64,000 nt of DNA from Pararhodobacter sp. CCB-MM2 (GCF_001691415.1 NZ_LRRR01000005.1:62001-126000); one strand, 5' to 3'. Positions 44,866 to 54,295 are shown, counted from the first letter of the stretch. Numbers and translations: made by a program. Notes: generated from the letters alone by a model not told the origin.

Positions 44866-44926
44866 GGTGGGGTGAAACCCCACCCTACGGGTTGCGCGCG
44901 TGTGTAGGGTGGGGTTTCACCCCACC
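44866..44926. repeat. Perfect 23-bp inverted repeat
   Basis: Arm 44866-44888 is exactly complementary to 44904-44926, with a 15-base loop; each arm contains GGTGGGGTGAAACC or its complement. It lies seven bases after the hom stop codon. It may terminate hom transcription although it has no T-run. It resembles dispersed REP-like palindromes of GC-rich genomes. Confidence 0.85.
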
Positions 44927-45111
44927 GTTGCGCCACGGCTCCACAGCAAACCCAAGTCGTCACTTCAGGGTCACGATCACGACAAAGACTCCCTTTAGGA
45001 AGGGTTAACGCGCGCCCTTGACAGGCGTTAGCGGCACCAGCGTTGTCCCTCCGGACCCGGCGCGCTATGCAGAAGGCAACAGACGCGCCCGGTACCAACC
45101 AAGGAAATATC

Positions 45112-46077
45112 ATGTCCGACTCTCCCCTGTTTCACGATCGCATGCTGTCGCTCGGCCTCGCCCGTGTGTCCGAAGCCGCCGCGCTGGAAAGCGCCGCCTG
45201 GATCGGTCGCGGAGACGAGAAGGCCGCCGACCAGGCTGCCGTGAACGCCATGCGCAACCAGCTGAACATGCTGGATATCGAAGGCGTCGTGGTGATCGGT
45301 GAAGGGGAGCGCGACGAAGCCCCGATGCTCTACATCGGCGAGAAGGTCGGCACCGGCAACGGCCCGGCCGTGGACATCGCACTCGACCCGCTGGAAGGCA
45401 CCACGCTGACCGCCAAGGACATGCCCAACGCCCTGACCGTGATCGCCATGGCCCCGCGCGGCACCCTGCTGCACGCGCCGGACGTCTACATGGACAAGCT
45501 GGCCATCGGCCCTGGCTTCGCGCCCGACACCGTGACGCTGGACATGGAGCCGGCCGAGCGTGTCCGCGCGCTGGCCGCCGCCAAGGGCTGCGAGACCACC
45601 GACATCACCTGCTGCATCCTTGAGCGCCCGCGCCATGAGGATCTGATTCGCGAAGTCCGCTCGACCGGCGCTTCGATCCGCCTGATCACCGATGGCGACG
45701 TCGCCGGCGTGATCCACTGCGCCGAGCCGCATCTGACCGGCATCGACATGTACATGGGCTCGGGCGGCGCGCCTGAGGGCGTCCTGGCCGCGGCGGCTTT
45801 GAAGTGCATGGGCGGCCAGATCTACGGCCGCCTTCTGTTCCGCAACGATGACGAGCGCGGCCGCGCTGCCAAGGCCGGCATCACCGACCTCAACCGCGTC
45901 TACACCCGCGACGAGCTGGTGACCGCCGACGTCATCTTCTCGGCCACCGGCGTGACCAATGGCTCCATCGTGCAGGGCATCAAGCGCGAGCCCGGCTGGA
46001 TCGAGACCGAGACCATCCTGATGCGCTCGAAAACCGGCTCGATGCGCCGCATGCAGTATCGCAACCCGGTGAAATGA
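45112..46077 (+). CDS. glpX: Class II fructose-1,6-bisphosphatase
   Basis: 321 residues from ATG 45112, with AAGGAAAT upstream. Hydrolyses fructose-1,6-bisphosphate to fructose-6-phosphate in gluconeogenesis. Metal and substrate motifs WIGRGDEKAADQAA, VVIGEGERDEAPML, DPLEGTT and ITDGDVAG are complete. The stop overlaps the recJ start (ATGA), so the pair is co-translated. Confidence 0.95.
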   Translation: MSDSPLFHDRMLSLGLARVSEAAALESAAWIGRGDEKAADQAAVNAMRNQLNMLDIEGVVVIGEGERDEAPMLYIGEKVGTGNGPAVDIALDPLEGTTLTAKDMPNALTVIAMAPRGTLLHAPDVYMDKLAIGPGFAPDTVTLDMEPAERVRALAAAKGCETTDITCCILERPRHEDLIREVRSTGASIRLITDGDVAGVIHCAEPHLTGIDMYMGSGGAPEGVLAAAALKCMGGQIYGRLLFRNDDERGRAAKAGITDLNRVYTRDELVTADVIFSATGVTNGSIVQGIKREPGWIETETILMRSKTGSMRRMQYRNPVK

Positions 46078-47816
46078 CCGCCTATCTTGGTGTCGAACAC
46101 TCACTGACCGGGCGCCGTTGGGTCGGCCCCGGTACGGAACGCGAGCGGCAGGCTGAAGCGCTGGCACAGGCCACCCGCCTGCCGCCGGCGCTGTGCTCGG
46201 TCCTCGCCGCGCGCGAAATTCCGGCTGAGGGTGTTGCAGATTTCCTCGCCCCCTCGCTGCGCTCCCTGCTGCCCGATCCTCTGCGCCTGCGCGACATGGA
46301 GACGGCGGCCGAGCGCTTGCTCACCGCCCTGAGAAAGCGCGAAAAGATCGCCGTCTTCGCCGATTACGATGTCGACGGCGGGACCTCGGCCGCGCTGCTG
46401 CTGTGCTGGCTGCGGGCGTTGGGTCATGACGCGACGCTCTACATCCCTGACCGCATCGACGAGGGCTATGGCCCCAACGAGCCCGCGATGGCGATGCTGG
46501 CCGCGGACCACGACCTGATCATTTGCGTCGACTGTGGCACCCTATCGCATGGCCCGATCGCGGCGGCGAAGGGCGCGGATGTCGTCGTCGTCGACCACCA
46601 CCTCGGCGGTGAGACGCTACCCGACGCGCTGGCAGTCGTGAACCCGAACCGGCAGGACGAAAGCGGCGATCTTGGCCACCTCTGCGCTGCGGGCGTGGTC
46701 TTCCTGCTTCTGGTGGATGCGAACCGCCGGCTGCGCAAGGACGGGGTGCAAGGCCCTGACCTGATGGGGTTTCTGGACCTCGTGGCCCTGGCCACGGTGG
46801 CCGATGTCGCGCCGCTGATCGGCGTCAACCGCGCCTTCGTGCGCCAAGGCCTGAAGGTCATGGCCCAACGCGGGCGGCCGGGTCTGGTCGCCTTGTCGGA
46901 TGTCGGTCGCATCGATTCCGCACCGACGCCTTACCATCTTGGCTTCGTGCTGGGCCCACGGGTCAATGCCGGCGGACGGATCGGCGCGGCGGACCTGGGC
47001 GCGCGCCTGCTCTCGACCGAGGACCCGTTCGAGGCACAAAGGCTGGCGCAAAAGCTCGACCAGTTGAACGACGACCGCCGGGCCATCGAACAGGCCGTGC
47101 GTGAGGAAGCCTTGGCACAAGCTGAGCGCCGGGGCCTCGATGGCCCGCTGGTCTGGGCGGCCGCCGAGGGGTGGCACCCGGGCGTCATCGGCATCGTCGC
47201 CGCTCGGCTGAAGGAAGCGACCAACCGCCCTGCCGTGGTAATCGCGCTCGATGGCAATGAGGGCAAGGGATCTGGCCGCTCGGTCGGTGGCGTCGATCTG
47301 GGCGCCTCGGTGCAACGGCTGGCGTCGGAGGGGCTGTTGCTGAAGGGCGGCGGCCACCGCATGGCCGCGGGCCTGACCGTCGCGCGCGACCAGCTGGAAG
47401 CCGCGATGGAGCGTCTGGCCGAGCTTCTGGCACGTCAGGGCGCCGGCACTGGCGGCGCGGGGGATCTGCGGCTCGACGGGCTGCTTATGCCCGGTGCGGC
47501 GACGGTCGAGCTGATCGAATCGCTGGAACAGGCCGGCCCTTACGGGCAAGCCGCCCCTGCCCCGCGATTCGCCTTCCCGTCGATGGCGATTCTCGACGCG
47601 CGCCGTATCGGGACCAACCATCTGCGCATCCGCTTTGGCGAACATGCCGGACCCGCGCTGGAGGCCGTGGCCTTCGGTGCCTTCGACGGCCCGCTGGGAC
47701 CGGCGCTGGAGAGCCGTTCGCCGGGGCGCTGGCATCTTGCCGGCAAGGTCGAGATCAACACCTGGGGCGGGCGCTCCAAGCCGCAATTGCGACTGGACGA
47801 CGCCGCGCCGGCCTGA
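46074..47816 (+). CDS. recJ: Single-stranded-DNA-specific exonuclease RecJ
   Basis: 580 residues. 5'-3' exonuclease of the DHH family acting in recombination and repair. Motif I VFADYDVDGGTSAALL, ICVDCG, the DHH motif VVVDHHLGG, and the C-terminal DHHA1 segment with LLKGGGHRMAAGLTV are present. Intact. Coupled to glpX upstream; followed by the tRNA-Glu genes. Confidence 0.94.
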   Translation: MTAYLGVEHSLTGRRWVGPGTERERQAEALAQATRLPPALCSVLAAREIPAEGVADFLAPSLRSLLPDPLRLRDMETAAERLLTALRKREKIAVFADYDVDGGTSAALLLCWLRALGHDATLYIPDRIDEGYGPNEPAMAMLAADHDLIICVDCGTLSHGPIAAAKGADVVVVDHHLGGETLPDALAVVNPNRQDESGDLGHLCAAGVVFLLLVDANRRLRKDGVQGPDLMGFLDLVALATVADVAPLIGVNRAFVRQGLKVMAQRGRPGLVALSDVGRIDSAPTPYHLGFVLGPRVNAGGRIGAADLGARLLSTEDPFEAQRLAQKLDQLNDDRRAIEQAVREEALAQAERRGLDGPLVWAAAEGWHPGVIGIVAARLKEATNRPAVVIALDGNEGKGSGRSVGGVDLGASVQRLASEGLLLKGGGHRMAAGLTVARDQLEAAMERLAELLARQGAGTGGAGDLRLDGLLMPGAATVELIESLEQAGPYGQAAPAPRFAFPSMAILDARRIGTNHLRIRFGEHAGPALEAVAFGAFDGPLGPALESRSPGRWHLAGKVEINTWGGRSKPQLRLDDAAPA

Positions 47817-47955
47817 TCCGGCGATGCACCCGGGCGGGTGCAAAAAACTTGTCACGAAGGTGAAAAAATCCCCTTGCGCCCGCCCACACCCCTGTCTAAA
47901 TACCGCCTCACGCCAAGGGCAACGGGCCGAAACGCTCTCGCCAAGGCGCAAAGGT

Positions 47956-48030
47956 GGCCCGTTCGTCTATCGGTTAGGACGCCAGGTTTTCAACCTGGAA
48001 AGAGGGGTTCGACTCCCCTACGGGCTGCCA
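47956..48030 (+). tRNA. tRNA-Glu (UUC), copy 1
   Basis: 75 nt including encoded CCA. The acceptor stem GGCCCGT pairs with ACGGGCT. Anticodon stem CCAGG/CCTGG encloses loop TTTTCAA with anticodon TTC, and the T-arm is GGGGTTCGACTCCCC. The sequence is identical to the second copy 266 bp downstream. Confidence 0.97.
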
Positions 48031-48055
48031 CTTTATCCCTGCAGAGATACACCAA

Positions 48056-48080
48056 GGCTCCGATTTCGGGGCCTTTTTTC
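48056..48080 (+). terminator. Terminator after tRNA-Glu copy 1
   Basis: GGCTCC/GGGGCC stem (with a G-T pair) and a TTTTTT run about 30 bp after the tRNA. Confidence 0.7.
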
Positions 48081-48221
48081 GTTTCCGGGGCCCTTCGCGG
48101 AACTTGTCGAAGGAATTGAAAATCCCGCGTTTCTCCCTCTTGCGCCGGTCATTTCCCTGTCGTAAATACCGCCTCACGCCAAGGGCAACGAGCCGAAACG
48201 CTCTCGCCAAGGCGCAAAGGT

Positions 48222-48296
48222 GGCCCGTTCGTCTATCGGTTAGGACGCCAGGTTTTCAACCTGGAAAGAGGGGTTCGACTCCCCTACGGGCTGCCA
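48222..48296 (+). tRNA. tRNA-Glu (UUC), copy 2
   Basis: 75 nt, identical in sequence to the tRNA at 47956-48030, with encoded CCA. The ~60 bp upstream are also duplicated with one visible base change (GGGCC against GAGCC), so the whole promoter-tRNA unit was copied. Confidence 0.97.
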
Positions 48297-48803
48297 CTTT
48301 CAGTTCTCCCAGAAGCGCCAGGCACGGAACCCACGATGTCGCCCTTCCTCTCGTCCGAGAGCTGAAGTGGGACAGTGCCGCTAAGGTAGAGAACGGTATC
48401 GCCCCCCTTGAAAGGCCGCCGTCGACTGGCGGTGGACGCCTCGGCTCGGGTCACATCATCGACAGGCTGCCCCTCGACCGCCGATACCGAACAGACCATG
48501 ACAATCGCCACATTGCATTTGTCGATGGGCGAATCCTGGATGCGTCATAAAGGCTGGTGAGAGCCTCGTAGAACGACGCGACATGTTGCTCTCGGCTACG
48601 CCGCTCGCCGTGCTAAGAGTCGCGGCCAATACCCTCGCCACGCATCCCATGTTGGGAGCCATTGTAACGGTGAAGCCGAGACGGCCGAAGCACGAGCCCC
48701 ACATCGCTCTGATTGAGCGAGGCCAAGCAAGGTTTCGGCGGCGGAGAGGCGTCATCGTTCGCCCCCGCAGCGCACCCGAAGGCCGCGGAAGCGCCCTTGT
48801 CGA
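48297..48803. other. Gene-poor stretch after the tRNA genes
   Basis: About 500 bp between tRNA-Glu copy 2 and sufS. Short leftward frames (48284-48511 with a hydrophobic start, and 48456-48755) are fragmentary and in different frames. The region might be the decayed remains of a small gene, perhaps of mobile origin given the flanking tRNA genes. Nothing is firmly supported. Confidence 0.4.
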
Positions 48804-50024
48804 TCAGCCAAAGAGCTCGTGGCAGAATTCCAGCGCCTCGACCAAGGCGTCGACATCCGCTTCGGTGTTGTACAAAGCGAAGGAGGCGCGGCACGAGGCG
48901 TTGACCCCCAGATGCTCCATCAGCGGGCCGGTGCAATGCTGGCCGGCGCGGACGGCGACGCCCTTCTTGTCCAGAACCGTCGAGATATCATGGGCATGGG
49001 CGCCGTTGTTCATGGTGAAGCTGAAGATCCCACCCTTGCCCGGCGCATCGCCCTGCACATTGAGCCAGTTCAGCCCCTTCAGCCGCTCACGCCCGTAGGA
49101 GGTCAGCGCGCGCTCATGCGCAGCGATATTCTCCATGCCGAGGCCCATCATGTAGTCCAGTGCCACGCCCAGCCCGATTTGCTGAACGATACCGGGGGTG
49201 CCGGCCTCGAACTTGTGGGGCGGATCGTTGTAGATCACGTCGTCGCGCGTGACCTCCTTGATCATGTCGCCTCCGCCGAGGAACGGCCGCATCTCGGCCT
49301 GCCGCTCGCGTGTGATGTAGATCGCGCCCGAGCCCGAGGGGCCGTAGAGCTTGTGCCCGGTGATCGGGTAGAAATCGACGCCCAGATCCTGCACGTCGAC
49401 CGGCATGTGGACCGCGGCTTGGCTGCCATCGGCGAGGATCGGCACGCCCTTCTCGCGGCAACCGGCGGCGATGGTCTTGATGTCGACAACCGTGCCCAGC
49501 ACGTTCGACATATGCGTGACCGCGACCAGCTTCGTCTTCGGCGTAATCGCCGCCAGCACACGCGCCGGATCGAGGGAGCCATCGGCCTCGGTCTCGACCC
49601 AGACGAGCTTCACGCCCAACCGTTCGCGCAGGAAGTGCCACGGAACGATATTGGCGTGGTGCTCCATGACCGAGAGGACGATCTCGTCGCCCGCCTGCAT
49701 CCGGTTCGCAGCCCAGCCATAGGAGACAAGGTTGATCCCCTCGGTCGTGCCTGAGTTGAACAGGATCTCATCCTCGTGCCGCGCGTTGAGGAACCGCTGC
49801 ACGGTGCCGCGCACGGCCTCATACTTGTCAGTGGCGAGGTTCGACAGGAAATGCAGGCCCCGATGGACGTTGGCGTATTCCATCGAATAGGCCTGCGTGA
49901 TCGCGTCGATGACCACCTGCGGCTTCTGGGCCGAGGCGCCATTGTCCAGGTAGACCAACGGCTTGCCGTTCACTGTGCGCGACAGGATCGGGAAGTCGCG
50001 GCGGATGGCGTGAACGTCAAACAT
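48804..50024 (-). CDS. sufS: SufS-type cysteine desulfurase
   Basis: 406 residues from ATG 50024, which has CGGAG eight bases upstream. PLP enzyme supplying sulfur for Fe-S cluster assembly. The PLP lysine is Lys225 (ITGHKLYGPS) and the persulfide cysteine is Cys378 in NASCRASFALYN; HFLSNLATDKYE is also typical of group II desulfurases. Last gene of the suf cluster; its start overlaps the 3' end of a Yip1-like gene by eight bases. A second desulfurase of IscS/NifS type lies at 56363-57430. Confidence 0.95.
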   Translation of the reverse strand: MFDVHAIRRDFPILSRTVNGKPLVYLDNGASAQKPQVVIDAITQAYSMEYANVHRGLHFLSNLATDKYEAVRGTVQRFLNARHEDEILFNSGTTEGINLVSYGWAANRMQAGDEIVLSVMEHHANIVPWHFLRERLGVKLVWVETEADGSLDPARVLAAITPKTKLVAVTHMSNVLGTVVDIKTIAAGCREKGVPILADGSQAAVHMPVDVQDLGVDFYPITGHKLYGPSGSGAIYITRERQAEMRPFLGGGDMIKEVTRDDVIYNDPPHKFEAGTPGIVQQIGLGVALDYMMGLGMENIAAHERALTSYGRERLKGLNWLNVQGDAPGKGGIFSFTMNNGAHAHDISTVLDKKGVAVRAGQHCTGPLMEHLGVNASCRASFALYNTEADVDALVEALEFCHELFG

Positions 50025-50595
50025 TGGCAATCTCCGCGGGCCCGAAGCCCAGGAACAGCAAGATCAGCGACAGGATGAAGCTGAAGACCATGAAGGTCAT
50101 GAAGCCGGCGACCAGCACCGCGACGCGGGACTTGAAACCATGCACGGCGCAGATGAAGCCCACCAGCACCCAGATCGAGATGGCCACGGCGGCCGCGCCG
50201 ACGGGGATGTTCAGGATCGGCAGCAACAGCATGACCACCAGCTGCACGATCAGCAGCGCGGCAGTGACCACCTGCATCCAGCCGACCAGCCAGAGCACAT
50301 CGGCAAAGCGGCCCTTGCCGCCGAACGCGCTGCCGACGAAGGTCACCAGCGCAACGACAACCAGGTTCATCCCCCCCTGCGTCGCGGCAAAAGCGAAGGG
50401 GCTGGGCAGAGCGTCATGCTCGCCCATCGCGACGGGGAGCAGGTACAGCAGCACGACCGAGGCCGTCACGGCCGCGCCCAGCAGCATCCACCGCAAGGGC
50501 ATCGGCGGGTTCAGCGCAATGAGCTGGCGCCCGGCTTCCTCGGGGTTCTGGATCGACAGGCGCAGGATGGTCAGAAGATCGGACAGGGTGATCAT
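50017..50595 (-). CDS. Yip1-domain membrane protein
   Basis: 192 residues with about five membrane helices (VTASVVLLYLLPVAMG, MNLVVVALVTFVG, VVTAALLIVQLVVMLLLPI, and two C-terminal). The arrangement matches YIP1-family proteins found inside alphaproteobacterial suf clusters. Function is unknown. Start overlaps the stop of the neighbouring membrane gene (ATGA) and its end overlaps sufS, so it is translated with the suf genes. Confidence 0.8.
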   Translation of the reverse strand: MITLSDLLTILRLSIQNPEEAGRQLIALNPPMPLRWMLLGAAVTASVVLLYLLPVAMGEHDALPSPFAFAATQGGMNLVVVALVTFVGSAFGGKGRFADVLWLVGWMQVVTAALLIVQLVVMLLLPILNIPVGAAAVAISIWVLVGFICAVHGFKSRVAVLVAGFMTFMVFSFILSLILLFLGFGPAEIANV

Positions 50596-51089
50596 GCGGC
50601 CTCCACGGGTTCCGGACGCTCCAGTGCCACGCGCAGCCCGGCGATGAGGATCGCGATGAAGGCCGCCGCAGCGGGCAGGAAGGCCAGCGTGGTTTGCGGG
50701 CCGGGGCCGATCATGCCGGCGGCAAGGCCCTGGAACAGCATCAGCGGGCTGGCGCAGAGCACGGCCCAGAACAGGCCCAACCGCACCGCGAAGGCATCGA
50801 CGGGGCCGGCAAGGCGCAGGATCAGGCCAAGGATGCCCCCCAGCGCGTAGAACACCAGCGGCGCGATGAAGATCCAGGCGAACAGCGCGCCGGCCAGAAG
50901 CGCATCCAGCGGAATCTCGTCCGACAGATGCGCTTCCCGCGCGAGGCGGGGCCATTGCGCCACAAAGATCAGCGCGCAGCCGATCATCAGATACACGAGG
51001 ATGCGCGCCTCGCGGCGGTCCCCCTGCTGGCGCCGCAACACCGCGCGCGGACGGCGGTAGCTGGCGACGATATCGGTAGTCAGCGCCAT
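50592..51089 (-). CDS. Membrane protein, partner of the Yip1-like protein
   Basis: 165 residues with about four membrane helices (ARILVYLMIGCALIFVA, LLAGALFAWIFIAPLVFYAL, RLGLFWAVLCASPLMLF, AAAAFIAILIAGLRVAL). Related in layout to the next Yip1-like gene; the two overlap by four bases. Located 12 bp after sufD. Role in Fe-S assembly not established. Confidence 0.75.
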   Translation of the reverse strand: MALTTDIVASYRRPRAVLRRQQGDRREARILVYLMIGCALIFVAQWPRLAREAHLSDEIPLDALLAGALFAWIFIAPLVFYALGGILGLILRLAGPVDAFAVRLGLFWAVLCASPLMLFQGLAAGMIGPGPQTTLAFLPAAAAFIAILIAGLRVALERPEPVEAA

Positions 51090-51101
51090 GGCCCGGCCCC
51101 G

Positions 51102-52415
51102 TTAGTGCGCGTGACGCTCCAGCCAGCGACGCAGCCGCAGGCGCATGTCATTCGCGATGTCTTCGCTGTCGATCTCGTCCAGCGTTTCGGCCAGGAAGGC
51201 GAGGACCAGCAGCAGTTTCGCCTCTTCCTCGGGCACGCCGCGGGCGCGCAGGTAGAAGAGGTGATCCGGACTGATCTCGCCCGAGGTCGAGCCGTGCGAG
51301 CATTTCACGTCGTCGGCATAGATCTCGAGCTCCGGCTTGGCAAGGAACTGGCACTTCTCATCGAGCAGCAGCGACTGGCTCAGCTGGTAGCCATCCGTCA
51401 GCTGGGCGGGCTGTTCCACCAGGATCTTGCCCTGGAACACGCCCACGGCCCCGTCACGCAGCACCTTCTTGAACACCTGACGGCTTTCGCAGCCCGGCGC
51501 CGAATGGGTGATGAACACCGTGTCGTCGTGATGGAACGTGCCATCCCCCAGCGCCGCGCCGGCGACATGGGCCACACCGCCCTCGCCTTCCAGCCAGACC
51601 TGCGCTTCGTTGCGCATCAGGCGGCCGTTCATCGACAGCGAGAAGGACTTGAACAGCGATTTCGCGCCGAGGCGGGCGAAGACATGGGTCACGCCCTTGC
51701 GCTCGTGATCGCGGCCCATGGTGCGCACATGGTGCAGCGCCGCGCCATCAGCCACATCGGCCTCAAGGCACATATTGGCGCGCGCGGCGACCGGGCCGTT
51801 CTCCAGCAGGGTCAGCTCGCTGCCCGGCTCCATGCGGATGACGTGGTGCAACACGACGGCGGCATCCTCGGACCCACGGCGATAGATCAGCGAGACCGGA
51901 CGCGAGACCTTGCCGGTCACGCGGATCAGCACGCCATCCGTCGCCAGCGCCGAGTTCAGGGCGCCCAGCGGGCGGGCAACAGGCTTCTGGCCCTTCGCCT
52001 CCAGCGTGCCGTAGAGATCCTTGGCCCAATGGATGTCGCCGGAATCGGCGAGGCGCGAGATCTCGATCCCATCGCCTTCCAGCGCATCGCTGTCAGCGGC
52101 CGAGAAGACACCATCGACGAAGACCAGCTTCAGCCGGTCGATGCCTTGATACATCGGCGGCTCGTCGGTGATCTTGAACACCTCGGCCGGGCGGATATCG
52201 GCAGCGATCAGACGGTCGGGGTTGGTGTAACCCCAGTATTCGTCGCGACGATCCGGCAGCGTCAGGTCGGCCAGACGCTCCAGCGCGGCCTTGCGCAAGG
52301 GCGCAGCCCAGGCCGGGCCCTGCGGCGGGGTCAGCGTGGCGATGAAGGCCGCCGTCGACTCCTGCCGTGCTGCACGGCGCGCCGCGCGAGGGCTGAGAGC
52401 TTGTGCGGTGGTCAT
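51102..52415 (-). CDS. sufD: Fe-S scaffold subunit SufD
   Basis: 437 residues. Beta-helix subunit of the SufBCD scaffold on which Fe-S clusters are built. C-terminal SufBD core signature KCSHGSTSGEISPDHLFYL and RARGVPEEEAKLLLVLAFL are clear. The N-terminal helical part is variable. Overlaps the sufC stop by four bases. Confidence 0.94.
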   Translation of the reverse strand: MTTAQALSPRAARRAARQESTAAFIATLTPPQGPAWAAPLRKAALERLADLTLPDRRDEYWGYTNPDRLIAADIRPAEVFKITDEPPMYQGIDRLKLVFVDGVFSAADSDALEGDGIEISRLADSGDIHWAKDLYGTLEAKGQKPVARPLGALNSALATDGVLIRVTGKVSRPVSLIYRRGSEDAAVVLHHVIRMEPGSELTLLENGPVAARANMCLEADVADGAALHHVRTMGRDHERKGVTHVFARLGAKSLFKSFSLSMNGRLMRNEAQVWLEGEGGVAHVAGAALGDGTFHHDDTVFITHSAPGCESRQVFKKVLRDGAVGVFQGKILVEQPAQLTDGYQLSQSLLLDEKCQFLAKPELEIYADDVKCSHGSTSGEISPDHLFYLRARGVPEEEAKLLLVLAFLAETLDEIDSEDIANDMRLRLRRWLERHAH

Positions 52416-53182
52416 GCGTTCACCCCAGCATTCACCTCAGCGAGGATGTCGGCATAGCCGTTATTCTCGACTTCCAGCGCCAGCTCAGGGCCGCCGGTCT
52501 TCACGATGCGACCGTTGGCCATGATGTGCACGACGTCCGGTTTGATGTGGTCCAGAAGGCGCTGGTAGTGGGTGATGACGAGGAAGGCACGGCCTTCCGA
52601 ACGCAGGGCGTTCACACCCTCGGCCACCAGCTTCATCGCGTCCACGTCGAGGCCCGAGTCGGTCTCATCGAGGATGCACATGCGGGGCTCGAGCATCGCC
52701 ATCTGCAGGATTTCGTTACGCTTCTTCTCACCGCCCGAGAAGCCGACATTGACCGGACGCTTCAGCATCTCGGCGTCGATCTTCAGCTCCTTGGCCTTGG
52801 CGCGCACGACTTTCAGGAAGTCGCCCGAGGACAGCTCCTCTTCGCCGCGCGCCTTGCGCTGCGCGTTCACGGCGGTGCGCAGGAAGGTCATGTTGCCGAC
52901 GCCCGGGATCTCGACCGGGTATTGGAACGCAAGGAACAGGCCATGCGCGGCGCGCTCTTCAGGCTCCATGTCCAGCAGGCTGTCGCCGTCCAGCGTGGCA
53001 CTGCCGTCGGTGACCTCGTAGCCGTCACGGCCGGCGAGGACGTAGGACAGAGTCGACTTGCCCGAGCCGTTCGGGCCCATGATCGCGTGGACCTTGCCGG
53101 CTTCGACGGTCAGCGAGAGCCCTTTCAGGATCTGCTTGTCTTCGTCTTCAAGCTTGACGTGCAGGTTGTTGATTTCGAGCAT
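52412..53182 (-). CDS. sufC: Fe-S assembly ATPase SufC
   Basis: 256 residues from ATG 53182. ABC-type ATPase powering the SufBCD complex. Walker A GPNGSGKSTL, Q-loop FLAFQYPVEIPG, signature GFSGGEKKRNEI, Walker B CILDETDSGLD and H-loop ITHYQRLL are intact. It sits between sufD and an FkbM methyltransferase gene that separates it from sufB. Confidence 0.96.
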   Translation of the reverse strand: MLEINNLHVKLEDEDKQILKGLSLTVEAGKVHAIMGPNGSGKSTLSYVLAGRDGYEVTDGSATLDGDSLLDMEPEERAAHGLFLAFQYPVEIPGVGNMTFLRTAVNAQRKARGEEELSSGDFLKVVRAKAKELKIDAEMLKRPVNVGFSGGEKKRNEILQMAMLEPRMCILDETDSGLDVDAMKLVAEGVNALRSEGRAFLVITHYQRLLDHIKPDVVHIMANGRIVKTGGPELALEVENNGYADILAEVNAGVNA

Positions 53183-53196
53183 GTTTTCCTCGTGTC

Positions 53197-54015
53197 TCAA
53201 AGGCCGGGCCGCGCGGTCGCAGCGCTCGGCAGCAGCAGGTAATTGGCGTGGTTTCGGTCATTGCTCAGCGGCGTGATCGCGTAGTCGCGCGCAGCCGCCC
53301 AGCGGGTGAATTCAGTCTCGTGGTCGGAACGGACCTCGATCATCAGGGTCGGACGAGCGCGGGCGATCAGGCCGTCGAGGCCCGCCAGCACGTCCATCTC
53401 CATCCCCTCGACATCGATCTTGACGAAGGCGGGGGTCAGGTCGGCGAAAACGTCATCGCCGCGCCGGACCTGCAGGTCACCCTGCCCCGCGAACATTTTC
53501 GTCGCGCCGAGGTTGCGGTCGTGTTTCTTCATGCCCCAGCCCGCGCTGTCCTCAGCCCCCAAACCGAAGCCGAGGTAGTCGAGGCTGATCAACCCCTGCA
53601 TCCGGTTGGCGAGGATATTGGCAACCAAGGGCTCCAAGGCCAGCGGGTTCGGCTCGACGGGAATGACGCGGGAGGCGCCGGTGAACATCGCGAAATAGAG
53701 CGCGTGGTTGCCGACATTGGCGCCGATATCCAGCACCGTCGCGCCGGGCGGGATATGGGCGATGACCTGCGCCAGATCGCCCCCCTCGTAGAAGCGGCCC
53801 TTGCGGTGGGCATTCTGGATCGGGTCGTCGGCGAAGTTCACGCAGAAGGCCACCGGCCGGTTGCGGATCGTCGCCTGCACCATCGCCATCGGTGCCAGCA
53901 TCAGCGGCGCGCCCTCACGCCACGCCGCAAGACGCTCCACCATTGGCGGCAGCGATTCCGCCTCGACGGGCGGCGGGGCGACCTGGACCTCGGTCTCGAA
54001 CCAGCTGCCGATCAT
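53197..54015 (-). CDS. FkbM family methyltransferase
   Basis: 272 residues from ATG 54015, which has GGAGG eight bases upstream; a TTG at 54057 is the longer option. SAM-dependent methyltransferase: motif I VLDIGANVGNHALYF, IPVEPNPLALEPL and the FVKIDVEGMEMDVL segment typical of FkbM. These usually methylate sugars or secondary-metabolite hydroxyls. It lies inside the suf gene run, between sufC and small membrane-protein genes, with no evident Fe-S role. Confidence 0.87.
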   Translation of the reverse strand: MIGSWFETEVQVAPPPVEAESLPPMVERLAAWREGAPLMLAPMAMVQATIRNRPVAFCVNFADDPIQNAHRKGRFYEGGDLAQVIAHIPPGATVLDIGANVGNHALYFAMFTGASRVIPVEPNPLALEPLVANILANRMQGLISLDYLGFGLGAEDSAGWGMKKHDRNLGATKMFAGQGDLQVRRGDDVFADLTPAFVKIDVEGMEMDVLAGLDGLIARARPTLMIEVRSDHETEFTRWAAARDYAITPLSNDRNHANYLLLPSAATARPGL

Positions 54016-54090
54016 GCGCAGCCCTCCGCCCCGCGCGACGGGCACGACGGGATGCAAAGGGCTTCAACAGGACGGCAGCGGGTCATCTTC

Positions 54091-54285
54091 TCACCGACGC
54101 ATGACGAATTTGGCCGACAGATGCGACAGCACCACGGCGATGATGGCGGCAAAGGCGGCCATGCCGCGGCCGCCCGGGTACCAGATGGAATAGGTCAGCG
54201 ACATCATCAGCACGACGCCGATGGCGACGAGCAGCACATAGCGCGGGCGCGGTTCACCGGCCGAGAGCAGCCATTTCCAGTCCAT
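54091..54285 (-). CDS. Small two-helix membrane protein
   Basis: 64 residues: a short cytosolic start, helix YVLLVAIGVVLMMSLTYSIW, glycine-rich turn, helix MAAFAAIIAVVLSHLSAKFV. Resembles small membrane proteins common in alphaproteobacterial suf clusters. No function known. Confidence 0.65.
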   Translation of the reverse strand: MDWKWLLSAGEPRPRYVLLVAIGVVLMMSLTYSIWYPGGRGMAAFAAIIAVVLSHLSAKFVMRR

Positions 54286-54295
54286 CGCGTCCCCC

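Larger units (their letters stand above)
47896..48296 (+). repeat. Tandem duplication of the tRNA-Glu unit
   Basis: A ~135-bp unit (upstream leader TAAATACCGCCTCACGCC plus tRNA) occurs at about 47896-48030 and 48163-48296, 266 bp apart. The spacer contains the first terminator and differs from the sequence after copy 2. Confidence 0.85.

Noticed and set aside
48284..48755. Leftward frames with a hydrophobic start and CGDC motif as a cytochrome or lipoprotein gene
   Set aside because: Two different frames, neither with a complete domain or ribosome binding site; at most a decayed gene.
50694..52457. 587-codon frame opposite sufD
   Set aside because: Shadow of sufD; no motifs, atypical composition.
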